A DNA stretch of 64,000 nt from Zychaea mexicana (lineage: Eukaryota > Mucoromycota > Mucoromycetes > Mucorales > Lichtheimiaceae). Shown one piece after another: positions 12,078 through 23,376 of the stretch. The stretch lies in the NCBI RefSeq assembly GCF_025766255.1, contig NW_026516689.1, positions 405,131 through 469,130 of the forward strand, in the 5' to 3' direction. Every line of letters starts with the position of its first letter. Within the stretch, counting starts at the first letter, position 1. Under the pieces are notes generated by a model. It was not told the DNA's origin. It saw only the letters and a program-made list of their open reading frames with translations, and did not search any database. The position numbers were made by a program, and so were the translations under genes.

Positions 12078-13743
12078 GCATTGCCTTTAGGTTCATGGTT
12101 ATCGTTTTCTTTTTGTTCTGCACCTGCAGGTCTGCGGGTAAAAGTGTTAAATTAGGCACGGTTGCATGATACAGGTAAAAACGTAAACTCCTGTGTAATT
12201 CTTCATCACGTGCGGGTAATTTGAGAAAGCTGGTTACTATTTTGTGTGTACACTATCATGATAGCAAATGGCTACCACTTCGGTGTAACCAGCTCATGCT
12301 CTTTATCAAAAAAATTAGATACTTTACACTCTATATTGTTTTAATGGCTACAGAATGAGGATTTGAGGCTAGAATAATCAATGATTTTTTATTGTAGCTG
12401 GTTGTATTTTTTTGTGTCTTTTTTTTACCAAAAAAATTAGGTATTATAGGAATCGAGCGTTTGCTTCTTTTTCCAGAGAAGCGATACCATTGTTGTTTGA
12501 TGAATTGAATTGTCGCACAAGGGAATTACAGTGCGTGTGGGTAATGTACCCACGCCCAACAAGTAATATGTAAATCTCGAATTTAAGATAATCTACAATT
12601 TAGGTTTATTCTAGTCCGGGCAATCACTTCTTTTTTAGTATCAGCAGTAATCCACAATCCACTTACTGCTATCCATTAATCGCTAGTTTCTGGCAGAATA
12701 CGCTAAAATTGCATCCACTACGTTTCCCAGTCAAGTCGAATGCTGGGTAACCGCGCATTGATTGCGATTATCCACACCAATATGGAATACCAACTGATCG
12801 CTTAAAACCAGTAACTGCTAGGATAACTTTGATAATTCAACGAGCTATGGTTGTGATTGTATGATTCTCGGTAGTACTAGCCAGACGTTATCATTCATAA
12901 CATGAATTGTGAGGAAAAACGCTCTCGGGCAGAAACGGAATTTCACGTTCCCACCACTACACTGAGTGAACCAATTGAAGCAACCAAAGAACGCATATTG
13001 CATTATATAGTAAGTGATGAGTTTATATAGTATGATTGAGAAAGGCGGTGATCAACCAGCAATCACCGGATATCGAATAAAGAGTTATGAATACAGTATG
13101 AGTGAAAAAGATATATTACCTTCGATGTGAGTCGTTCGTTTTTTCTTTTTGAATGACTATACTTTATATATACAGATAATACGATATACTACTAGTTAAC
13201 ATCAGTAATGAGAGTGGGGAATGACATGGAAGATTACATAAATCAACACAGCTTTACTGAACGAAAATTCTTATCTAACACAGCGAATCGATAAATTCAC
13301 GGTTAAGCGGGAAAATTTCACAATGTTAGTGTGGTACCACACAGCACAATTCACGCAAATCGCTTTCCTCCGGCTACGAGCGCCGTTCTTTCTAGAATAG
13401 GAACAATCCAAATGTCCGGGGCATCAGAACCATGTCTATAACTTGCATTGTTATGACCATAAACGTCTAGCTATTGGTCGCTAATCAGCGTCGCAAAAGG
13501 CCGAACTCACGGACACGGAATAATGTCTTTAGTAGCGTGAGTCAACTGTACCCATTTGATTGGTGCGAACTCTGCTATGTAAGATAGAGATAGTAACTTT
13601 TCATGCAGTTTTTAACAACGGAGATAATAACCCGAGATACTGATAAACACATCCAACAAATAATTCCATAAAAAATTTATGCTCTTATGTGCTGCTTGTA
13701 TATGTGTGAGTGTGTGTGCGATAAGTAGCTACATGCGTATTGC

Positions 13744-13749
13744 CACGTG
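13744..13749. promoter_or_regulatory. CACGTG E-box upstream of the flavin oxidase
   Basis: A palindromic CACGTG lies 28 bp before the TATA box and 138 bp before the ATG. It is a candidate site for bHLH factors. Only the sequence and its position support it. Confidence 0.35.
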
Positions 13750-13776
13750 AGATAAAGAAACACTCTGGATGGGAAG

Positions 13777-13785
13777 TATAAAAGG
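13777..13785 (+). promoter_or_regulatory. TATA box of the flavin oxidase gene
   Basis: TATAAAAGG is placed 110 bp before the ATG at 13887, a normal distance for this genome. Confidence 0.6.
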
Positions 13786-13886
13786 CGTGCTGCACATCTT
13801 ACGCACTTTTCCTTATTATTAATACCACCAATAACCTTACCCCCAACCAGAACCTCTATCTTTTTTGATTCCACTTTTTTCTGAAA

Positions 13887-15657
13887 ATGGCCAAATCTGC
13901 TGCTACCTCTTCTTATACACCCCCTCCACCTGGTTCCAAAATTATTATTGTTGGTGCCGGTGCTTTTGGATTATCCACTGCCTATGCCTTATCGTTAAAG
14001 AACAAGTATGATATCTGGGTGTTTGATCGCGACACGGTCCCTGTCCCTGATGCAGCATCCACTGGTAACTGATTACTATTATTAGTAAAGAATTAGAGTA
14101 TCACACATGTATTTGATCTCTTTACTTACTCGCTTTTTCTATGTAAGATATTAGCAAGGTTGTTCGTATGGATTATGGCGACGCTGCGCTATGCACGCGA
14201 TTGATGCTCGAAGGCTTACCAATATGGGAGCAATGGAACAAGGAACGCGCGGCTAAAGGGTTATCACCAGTGTACCACAAGACAGGTGTCATCTTTTTCT
14301 CAAAGAACGGGCAGTTTTCTGAATATGAAAAGCAAAGCATGCAAAACATTAAAGAAGCAGGGTATGGTCATGTGATTGAGCAGCTTTCTCCAGAAAGCAT
14401 TGTGGAACGGTTTCCTCACTTCAAAGCCGCGGTCGAAAATGGGTACAATGTTGCGTATTTTAACAAAGAAGGAGGTAAGCAATCTCTCGATACTTTACCC
14501 CTAACATGCGTATGTCTGTCCGAATCGCGACACTGTAAGTTGAGCATTTCTTTTTCTCAAATGTTGTGGGAATCGTATATAGGTTGGTGCAATTCAAGCG
14601 AAGCAATCAAGCATGTGTACGAGAAATGCCGAGCCAATGGTGTGCGATTTGTCCTAGGCGCTGAAATAGGATGTTTCGAACAGCTCTACCAAGAATCAAC
14701 TAGCAACAACAAAAAAAAGGTGCTTGGCATTAAAACTAAAAACAAGAAAATTCACCGTGCCGATCGCGTCATCATGGCAACCGGTTCTTGGACGGCCAGC
14801 TTGATCGACCTTGGCAACAAACTTGTCGCAACAGGACAGATTGTTATGCACTTTAAGCCGCCACCTGCATCCATTTTCCACCAAATCAAGAACCAGCCGG
14901 CATGGTCCGCTGATTCATCGAAAACTGGCTTTTATGGTTTCCCTATCAACGCGGACGGTAAACTTAAATTGGCTTGCCACTCTATCGGATACCTTAACCC
15001 ACGCAAGAGCGACACTGTCTCTGTACCGAGAACACAATCAACAAACGTTGGCGATACGATCCCTGTCAAAGCTCTTACAGAGTTCCGTAATTTCTTGTCA
15101 GACTTTTTCCCAATGACGTCGGCTATGGATGTACATTATACTCGTGTATGCTGGTAAGTTAATTGTTTCTAATAAAATACGAGTTAATATGATGGTGGTC
15201 GTCTATTACGTTTTATCAATGTATTACTTTGTTTGTTTGAAGGTACTCGGATTCAATGGACAGTAATTTTCTGATCGCGCCCCACCCTGATAAGGAGAAT
15301 CTGATTATCGTCTCTGGAGATTCCGGTCATGGCATGAAGTAATGGCTCTTTCTTTTAAGCTCCAATAATACATTATCCTATCCTACCATATTAACTAGCA
15401 AAACTCTATGTTACTTTTACTGCTATAGATTCCTTCCTGTCATCGGCTTGAAAGTTGCTCAGATCGTTGAGGGTATTGAAACCGACTACAGCCGTTCTTG
15501 GGGATGGAGAGATGCTGTAGACAATTCTGCATCATTTGACGCTATGCGAGCCGGCAAATCTACAGACATCGTCCCGTTACTGTTGTGCGATCCGGATATA
15601 GAAGAAACTAAAATGTGCACTTTGGAGGATTACAAGGCTATCGTTCCAAAGCTATAG
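13887..15657 (+). CDS. FAD amine oxidase, sarcosine/pipecolate/saccharopine oxidase group
   Basis: Five exons (13887-14064, 14148-14474, 14583-15153, 15243-15338, 15429-15657) join in phase to about 466 aa. Near residue 20 is the FAD-binding Rossmann motif IIIVGAGAFGLSTA, with the acidic end of strand 2 in WVFDRD. Family landmarks follow: DISKVVRMDYG, NSSEAIKHVYEKC, then RVCWYSDSMDSNFLIAPHP, whose Cys matches the residue that binds FAD covalently in this family. Near the end is SGDSGHGMKFLPVIG. These enzymes oxidise secondary amines such as sarcosine, L-pipecolate, saccharopine or fructosyl amino acids, releasing hydrogen peroxide, often in peroxisomes. The exact substrate cannot be read from the sequence. 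The C-terminus is not a clear SKL-type signal. An E-box and a TATA box precede the gene. Confidence 0.9.
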
Positions 15658-16772
15658 GGCTAGTTTGTGAATGATGAGTCTTTAATATACTGGTGGTTAA
15701 AAAAATCGGTATCAAAATGAATATATTGTTTCTTTCTCTTTTATATGGTTATTGTTTCACAACAATCTTTCTAAATCAACCAGCTAATTTTACCATCCGT
15801 TGAAGAAAAGGAACCTAATACACATTGACATTCTTTTTCACTATGTTTTAGTCTGCTTTTTACGTGGACTTGCGCACTTTATTTCGACTGTCTTATATCT
15901 TAAAGAAAATAACTACGCTGACGTGGATAATAGATGATATGAAGGAAATTGCTTTTTTTATAGTGTGTATTCTTGAACCGGGGCTATCTAACTTGCACGA
16001 TAAATCAGCTCCATTAGATTATTAAATCAGCTTAACGTATATAGAATGGTAAGAAGTGCTGTGACTAACAATCAACCTTGCCGTACTGTACATGTACATT
16101 TATGGAGGACTATCTTATCATATATACACGCACTATTTGAAGGATTCCTTTATGATACAGGATACAGCAGGGAGTATACACAACGTTAACAGCTCCATTT
16201 TTTCCTGTCTCGATATAATACGAAATGTCCTGATATTGTCCTGTTCAATTTCCTGTGCATTTATACCTTATAAGTTCATCAATTTGAAGACATGAAAAAG
16301 TATACTGGATAATAAATTCCGGACTACACGACTTACCAGTTACCACTGTTTTACTAAGCTTGTGCAGCTTACTATCTGTTTTGCGGACTTTTGTAACACT
16401 ATAGACCTCTTATATATATGTTGTCAAATTGTCTTTATTTGGTTCTTATTGTATCCTATAAAGTACATCATGATTTACACAAAGTATACGAAATGAAACT
16501 CAATGTCATGTTCCAAAGCGTTACGTGGTGAACCACACTACTTTGAGATAGACCTGATCAACTCAATCCACTCCGCCGTTTTCGTAATTATTATAATGTA
16601 AGGTGCCGACAGGAACTAGACAAGACAAGCACAGAAAGACCGGACAAGAATGAGTTAGGTGTTTCAGCAAGAACAGGACAATACAAGAAGATAGCCTGTA
16701 GTAGGTAGGAGACCAGCTGATGAGGGAAGAAACAAGATAATTGACTGATGTTTTATTACTCAAAGACTATGC

Positions 16773-16805
<33 letters not shown>

Positions 16806-18649
16806 TACTATGGAATTTATTGATGTGAATAAACGGAAAGATTGGTATCAAGATTGATAATTTGGATGTTGATGATCGATGATATTGATACTTGGCGACT
16901 TGATATGTGATCAGCAATGTTGAGGATGATCACTTAGTAGAGGTCGAGGAATGTTCATAACGTATAATGCAGTAGAGGAAACACCACACACACAATTCAA
17001 TCAGTATAGATAAGACATAATTGACACCTTATCAATAATCCTCACAGCAGATTGCGATTGAGGATAATTAAGAACCAGCCGTTGTATAAACAATGTTCTA
17101 CTCTCGTGGTCGGTCGGCAATTCCTCTCGATTCGATACCTGAGTAGACCGAATTGTTCCTATCAAAAAGCATGAATCACTTCCAACACACAAAACCCTCA
17201 TGTCCACCTCATTTTATCAAAGACTCCCCTGAGAATTTCAAACTCAAAAACTCTAGAGCCACAGCGTGTAGTGTGTGAGTGCTTTAAGCAGCACCTTTTA
17301 TTTACAACCCTAAAAAAAGGGGTTAAAGGTCATCAACAATAATCATCAAGAAAAGGTATAGTTCGAAATGCCATTGAATAGAACTGAGAGCCGCCCAAAT
17401 AGTACTCGACATCAGACACTTGACACGAAACAAAACTGAAGGGAAAAGACATCAACAAAGTACTGATGAGACTTGGCGCCATGCATTACTTATCTTTAAA
17501 TGGGGTGGGCCTTAGGGTTTGTGCAACACATACAAAGGTGACACTGCATCACACACTGAACAAGGCGAAGAGAAGAGCTCTTTACACTCGGAAGCAACAT
17601 CCATCATATGGCTTCCCAACTCCATCTTCCTCTCTCGCTCCTCATCTTGGAAAGATCCAATATCGGGCATGCCCGCGATTCATGCATCAGTTTACCCAAA
17701 CGGAAGTCTGGACAGCATCTCAAACAGCATATAAGGGGTTGTGAATTCCTCCAATAATATATATTTGACTACTCTCACTTTAGTATCTCATACTAACATT
17801 TATTTCATCTCTAAAAAGATTTCTTTCTTTTGATCCATCAACAACCCACGTTTATCACAAATACTAGAACTATTGTACAAAATGGTAGTCTTTGAGGATC
17901 AAGCACTTTCTTCGCAGCTCTCTTATATCATCTGAGCTTGCTCCCTTACTTACTACATCATACCAGTAGGATGGCTTGTTGTATTTTATCGTATCCTTAT
18001 TGTGCAATGTTGTGTGCCAGGTAAGAACATGACATATCCCATGTATATTATCGAATATGACAGTAGCACAGTATGTCAATTAATAATAACGATGACGAAC
18101 TAGCTCCAGAAAAAGCCCTGCAGCTACCATCTTCACTACATACTCCAGCACAATAACACTATTAGCTTTACTCTTTTTTCCTCCTAGCTAGTCTGTAATA
18201 TCCTACATTGCTACATGTACCTCCAAACTCCTTTATATTACTCTTCAGCACCCACACTTATAGTACTATCATCGTACATTAGCGTAACCTTTCCCGCTAC
18301 AGGTTTTTTAATCAATGCATCATATACTCATATACCAATATTGGTTATCCACAACTGTGCCTTAAGGAAGTGACCACATGCCCATTGATGCTAATCAACT
18401 GAGTCTTCCATAAAAAAAATCAATCTATATAATATGCTCCATTACTTGAAATATTAATATATCTGTAGATTGTAAAAGAGGATAAATGATATCGAAAGCA
18501 CAAAAAGTCACGAAGCACAAATTATGCTGTAGTAAAATGCAACGAGCACATGTCAGCAGTTCGACGAGGCACCAGACCACGATTCAAAGAAAAAAAAAGC
18601 ACAGACATATATGGGAAAAAATTAACAAATCATGTCGGATTCGAAGATA
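15658..18649. other. intergenic stretch, no gene accepted
   Basis: About 3 kb of AT-rich spacer with a TA microsatellite at 16773-16800. A TATA-like motif near 17715 precedes an ATG at 17882, but the frame ends after 17 codons and no intron rescues it. Frames at 17466-17744 have no recognisable motif. A short T-run near 18614-18620 on the minus strand could end Pol III transcription of the tRNA. Confidence 0.45.
16773..16800. repeat. (TA)n microsatellite
   Basis: About 14 uninterrupted TA units. Confidence 0.9.
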
Positions 18650-18723
18650 CGCTCCTAGGTGGGCTCGAACCACCAACCTCCTGATTAACAGTCAGACGCG
18701 CTAGCCAATTGCGCCATAAGAGC
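18650..18723 (-). tRNA. tRNA-Asn (anticodon GTT)
   Basis: On the minus strand a complete cloverleaf is visible. The 7-bp acceptor stem is GCTCTTA with TAGGAGC and discriminator G. The D arm is GCGC/GCGC around AATTGGCTA. The anticodon stem is TCTGA/TCAGG around loop CTGTTAA, giving anticodon GTT (Asn). The T arm is GGTGG/CCACC around TTCGAGC. There is no intron. Internal promoter boxes are present: the A box around TGGCGCAATTGG and the B box GGTTCGAGCC. The CCA end is not encoded, as expected for a nuclear tRNA. Several mobile-element remnants lie just upstream of it. Confidence 0.95.
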
Positions 18724-18929
18724 GGGACGTTGTGGAGCATCGCGTGCGGCCCAATTTAACTCTTTACATACAACTTCGAATAATAATTAAAAAAAACAAC
18801 AACAGAAGGTCTTGACCAGACACACGAGCAACCAACCCCACTGCCTAAAACACCTGAAAAAGCGACCCTGCGACCCTGCATCGAAACCTGCAGGAAACCC
18901 CAACCTGATCTTATATAAGTAGTTATTAG

Positions 18930-19533
18930 TAGGAGGAGCAATCCTTAAACTATAGAATAAACCTTTGTATCATTGACCTTGTAAAGGTTATAGTTTAAAA
19001 ATAATGTTAAAAATGGTATTTCTTTTAAATGATGTTTCTTTTATAAATATAATTATAATTAATATAAAAAAAAAGATTTAAACTTTTGAATTTATAACTT
19101 TTTTAAAAAATATCATTTTGTTTAAATGTTTTATCTTTATCATGAAAAAAATTCATTTTTTGATTTTAACTTTTTAAAATTTTAATGATTAAAAAAGATA
19201 AAACATACAAATGTTTAATCCTTCGATTGATGATTATCTTAAAGATTTAAAATTTAAAAGATAAATAGATAACTCCTTTATGGATTAAAAGCTCCCCCTG
19301 GAGTGGTAACGAGGATCCTAACTTACGGGAGTAAGTTGCTCCTTCCTCTAGTGCACAAGGTGCTTAATACCTTGCGCAGCGACTCTTTGTGGTTCTTTCT
19401 CTAGAGAAAGGTTCTCGAAACTCCATAGAAAATCTTTGATTTTTGGCTTGGCAGTTTTGAAATGTTTATCCTATTATAGATATACCTTTTAAATATAAAA
19501 CATTGCTTAAACTATAATTAAGGATTATCCTTC
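18930..19533. mobile_element. AT-rich inverted-end element with hairpin cluster
   Basis: The ends read as imperfect inverted repeats. The left side (18930-18955) contains AATCCTTAAACTATAG, and the right side read in reverse (from 19533 down) contains AATCCTTAATTATAG, with further matches outside. The interior from 19000 to 19280 is extremely AT-rich. It is followed by a GC-richer block at 19290-19425 made of successive hairpins. No transposase is present. It may be a non-autonomous DNA element, or a piece of mitochondrial DNA in the nucleus, since AT-rich sequence with GC hairpins is typical of fungal mtDNA. It lies about 200 bp upstream of the tRNA gene. Confidence 0.45.
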
Positions 19534-19999
19534 TAGTAGGCACACTACTCCTTGCATACATAGCTCTTATAACTCATTGTTTGTTCTCTAACTAGCCAAA
19601 GATTTGCCTAGCTAGGAGAGCTACTTATAGTAAAAAATACTTATCTTTCCCATGAGTTCTCAAAAGTCCCGCCACCACGTGGCATGACCAATTCATCCTA
19701 GTTGACCATGCTAATGACTGATCCGTGCCGATGTCCACGACATTAATAAACCTTACGGGTTGCTTTTTGTCAAGTTTGATTATAACAGATATTGTATGTT
19801 GTATTACGCGTAGAGAAGTATGTTTATTTATTATTATTATATGTAATATATCATAGCAACAGGCCAACAGCTCTCTTTTTTATATACCTGGAAACATCTC
19901 TACATGTTTCCACTTTTCTACATTTTCACCCATCCAATGCAAGGATCTTGGCTTTTGTTCTCCTCTAGGGCACCACTCAACCTTCGGATTTTTCCACCA

Positions 20000-22420
20000 G
20001 AGCTCAACCATGCCGTATAGCTCTTTCATTTTGCTGCTGTAAACTATGATATTCGATAAACTTTTCGACGCCTTTGTTGACTGCGTTCCTACAATTGAAC
20101 ATTTTGGCTTGGTCCTTGCGCCACTTTGTTTTCCATTGTAACTCTAGTCTTTGATAGCTGGGCCACCGGATATTCCTTCGTGCCATTCGTGCCAAAGGTC
20201 GGTCACTGTTGCTACACCATCGTTTAATCTATAGTGTGGAAGTTGAGCAGTGCTGAAAAGCGATGAAGAGGTTGTGGCAGGCATGGGTGTGTTATTAGAC
20301 GGGATTGGTGGGGTGATAGTGTCAACAATGGATGGAGCGACAGTAGCAGCTGCAAAGTTGGCAGCCGATGGTATAGTATTAACCGGAACATTCGTTGAAT
20401 GCGATTGTAAAGTCAATTGAACCGATATCATCGTGAGGCGTCCGTTCGCAAGGTCACCTATAAACTGGTTGAATGTGCGGTTATGCTATTCAACCAATTG
20501 TGTGTTGCGATCGACCTTTTGATTAAGATCGGTATACATCTGCCGTAAGAAACCATGTAGTTGTGGCATCGCTCTTGATAAGGTGAGGTCCTCTGGTGGG
20601 GGGCCGTTTCGATGGAGGCCGCTAGATCACTAGAGTAATATAAATTATTGTAAGTAACTACATGATGTAACAATTTAACTTATACGATACAAATTTTGAT
20701 TACTCACTTTTTAAATGCAGTATATTCCGGATCACTGAAGATAGGAGCATTCCAAATAGATAACTGAGGGTGGCACTTCATCATTGGCACAGAGTCTTGT
20801 AAGAACGTCTTGCGTAGAACGCATAGCAACTTGAGGAATCCGTCTTCCGTCAGCAGCAACACCTTTATCACCTTCGCCTTGATCGATCTTCTCTTGCCAT
20901 TGGTCGACCCATGGAAAACCTTCTTTTGTAACGTTTCTGATGGTTGGGCGTCATCGCGAGGTAACCAGAAAGTTTTTCCATTGGCATCAAACGTTGCCAT
21001 TGCGCGCAACTGTCGGCGAGGTAAATTCGTCAAATAGGATCCTTCCATCGCGCCGCTTGTCCATCGACCTGCGCGTCGGATAGCCGAATCACCAGCCTCA
21101 CCCATATCCGTCATTTTTGCTCCCGACTTTCTTCCTGCATGCGTAACGGCTGTTGATACGATCTTGCATGCGTCGAATGTCTTTTTAAGTGCCTTGTAAT
21201 GCGCCGGTTGCTCGACATTCTTGGTTAAATCAGCAGGGTCGCTCTTGCAGAGTTTAATGTTGTACCATGTTTGAAGCTGTGTCATATCCGGGAATGGTTC
21301 GCCTTAAATGTGCCAACGATGGAAAAAGTATAATCCTAAAGCCATCCATAGATAGGTTTCGACATGCGCACACCGGATGGCAGATCCATGCTCTGCTTTA
21401 CCGAACTGGTTTGTCTTGCCATGGTCCAAGAGCAAAATCAAACAAGGGCATTCCTTGCCAGGTGTGGATCCTTCTCCTTGTAATGGGATAACATGTATAT
21501 CTGCCAACTCGATTTGTCGAACATTCTCACCACGCATGAACGCAAAGTGTGATACCAACATCATGACTGCGTTTCAATAGTGTTCGGATCTGTCGTGCGT
21601 CAGGAAGTAATCAATGATTTTGGCCAGTTCTTCAATCGTTGAGTATCCATCCAAAATAGATCCGGCAGCGCGATCTTTGAAGTTTGTACGGCGTCTCTTG
21701 ATATCCTTTTTCCTTTCGTTTCTTAGCAACGACTTCACATCCGGAATTCGTGGGTTATTACTGGGATCGTTCAATCGAAGACCGCATTGGTTGTGGAAAA
21801 GCTGGATAATTGCACTGACGTACTGCTCAATCGTACTAAAAGCGATCGTGTAAAGCTCGTGTTCTTCCTGTTCCGTTTCGAGATCATGATGGTCGCTCGT
21901 CTGTCTCTCGGCATTGGCTTCTAATTGTTTTTTGGTTGTGGGACGACGGATCCTGCCAATGACTTATACAAGATGCAATAAAGTATAAGCAAGAAGTCCA
22001 TAGAAAGTTGTCTAAGCAGATCACATAATTTTCTATAGTTGCTAATAATAAAGTATACTTACAACTTGTTCAAGGAACAAATGCAAATTATCACCATTAA
22101 CTTGATAGCGGATAGGCTCAGGGAACTTCATTTCATCGCACCACTTGCAGAATTCGCTCATCTTGGGATAGTATGCAAGCTTGGTGGCATTGGGGCGAAG
22201 CTCCTGCGTCGTGCTTTGAGTGCGTTGTCTGGATGCTTGCATGGCTAGGTTCAATTCAGCGACGTGACCGGTGCCGCCGACTGCCCGATTGTTGCTATTA
22301 GTGGCTGGCTGAGAGGAAGAGGAGGAATTGAGGTTACATATTTGAGAGAGATAGTTGTGGTGTTGTTGATCAAGCTCCTAACATAAGGAGCTTGTCGACG
22401 AGATGTTCTTTATTTTGAAA
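20000..22420 (-). pseudogene. decayed Crypton tyrosine recombinase
   Basis: Minus-strand frames spell a Crypton-type recombinase. The catalytic Arg lies in FAFMRGENVRQIELADI (near 21520). A His/Arg pair lies in VTHAGRKSGA (near 21125). A candidate Tyr lies in GSYLTNLPRRQLRAMA (codon 21034-21036), matching the Ndc10/CBF3 domain II pattern. The C-terminal part has a GCR1_C-like DNA-binding domain: TVTDLWHEWHEGISGGPAI, then LELQWKTKWRKD. The gene is dead. It has in-frame stops at 21574-21576, 21304-21306 and 20486-20488, and a one-base frameshift near 20145-20165. An apparent stop at 20704 is instead an intron donor. Cryptons move by site-specific recombination through a circular intermediate and lack terminal inverted repeats. 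The exact ends could not be set. Confidence 0.82.
22372..22393. repeat. perfect 8-bp inverted repeat at Crypton 5' side
   Basis: Arms AAGCTCCT and AGGAGCTT flank a 6-base loop. It lies where the N-terminal Crypton frame seems to break. Confidence 0.7.
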
Positions 22421-22678
22421 TAAAAAGGTGAAAGTTGCAGGTGGATGGCAAGCTTACACGAGTATATATAATATAACAATAATTTTCATTAAACTACATT
22501 TAGAATTATGTTTAGGGTTTGTCTAATTGCTCGGTGTCTGATTCAACTAAATTATTATATTATCTTATTATGGGCCCTTTGGAGCTTTCCAGTAGCTTGT
22601 ACAGTCTTTTTAGGTACCTGTTGTGAAGCATATAACTGTGACAAACGGTAATTTATACTTATGAAATGTTGTCGTCTG

Positions 22679-23376
22679 TGTTGTATCCAACATGATTAAT
22701 AATACATACTCTTCGATCGGTCATTAACGATTGCTGTTATTTCCCTCATAACCTCACTTGTGCGGACATTTCTTTATTCATACACATCTTGGTGAAACAC
22801 CGATCAGCTATGCTCAGGAAGAAGTTGTCATTATTTGTATCACGTAATTCACATTAGCTACTATCTGAGGCATTTACCCGAATGTACCTTTTACTCACGC
22901 ATCACACATTACTTAATCCTATATGATTGATTTATAACATCAATTCATCCGTTCAATGCACACGCTGTGGTAGTTGCCAAGGATAAGCCATTTATTATAA
23001 ATAGTGAGAACTTTTGTTCTCATAATAAACCAGTTTCAATTCCTTTCGGGTCTCGTTGACTTATTCTGTCTCTTTTGGTGTATTGGATATTACACTCAGG
23101 AAGAAGTTGTCATTATTTGGATCACATAATTTACATTAGCTACTATCTGAGGCATTTACCCGGATGTACCTTTTACTCACGCATCATACATTGCTTGATC
23201 CTATATGATTGATTTATAACATCAATTCATCCGTTCAATGCACACGCTGTGGTAGTTGCCACGGATAAGCCATTTCTTATAAATAGTGAGAGCTTCTGAT
23301 ATCATAATAAACCAGTTTCAATTCCTTTCGGGTCTCGTTGACTTATTCTGTCTCTTTTGGTTTATTGGATATTACA
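22679..23376 (+). mobile_element. solo LTR with internal tandem duplication, 5-bp target duplication
   Basis: A first unit (22679-23094, 416 bp) starts TGTTGTATCCAA and ends TTGGATATTACA, which are inverted termini of LTR type (TG...CA). A second, 5'-truncated copy (23095-23376) follows directly and is about 95% identical by eye, with the same end. The bases GTCTG stand immediately before 22679 and after 23376. The whole unit was therefore inserted once, or the duplication arose inside the LTR after insertion. A TATA-like TATAAATAG (22996-23004) and an AATAAA (near 23024) in each copy fit the U3-R layout. No gag or pol sequence is left. Confidence 0.85.

Larger units (their letters stand above)
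10301..13886. other. intergenic stretch with a broken minus-strand frame
   Basis: About 3.6 kb. The first part is the 3' flank of the YcnI-like gene. Between about 11170 and 12080 the minus strand holds protein-like but interrupted frames, listed separately. The rest is AT-rich spacer. The last 150 bp carry an E-box and TATA box for the flavin oxidase. Confidence 0.5.

Noticed and set aside
17466..17744. 92-codon plus-strand frame with a TATA-like motif behind it
   Set aside because: No recognisable motif, no splice continuation, and the ATG at 17882 downstream of the TATA-like motif stops after 17 codons.
20704..20706. Apparent fourth stop in the Crypton frame
   Set aside because: The TGA lies inside a good intron donor (GTGAGT) with a matching acceptor about 65 bp on, so it is probably intronic.
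22679..23376. Direct repeats read as a possible CRISPR-like or satellite array
   Set aside because: Only two long copies exist, with LTR-type termini and a target duplication, so an LTR explains them better.
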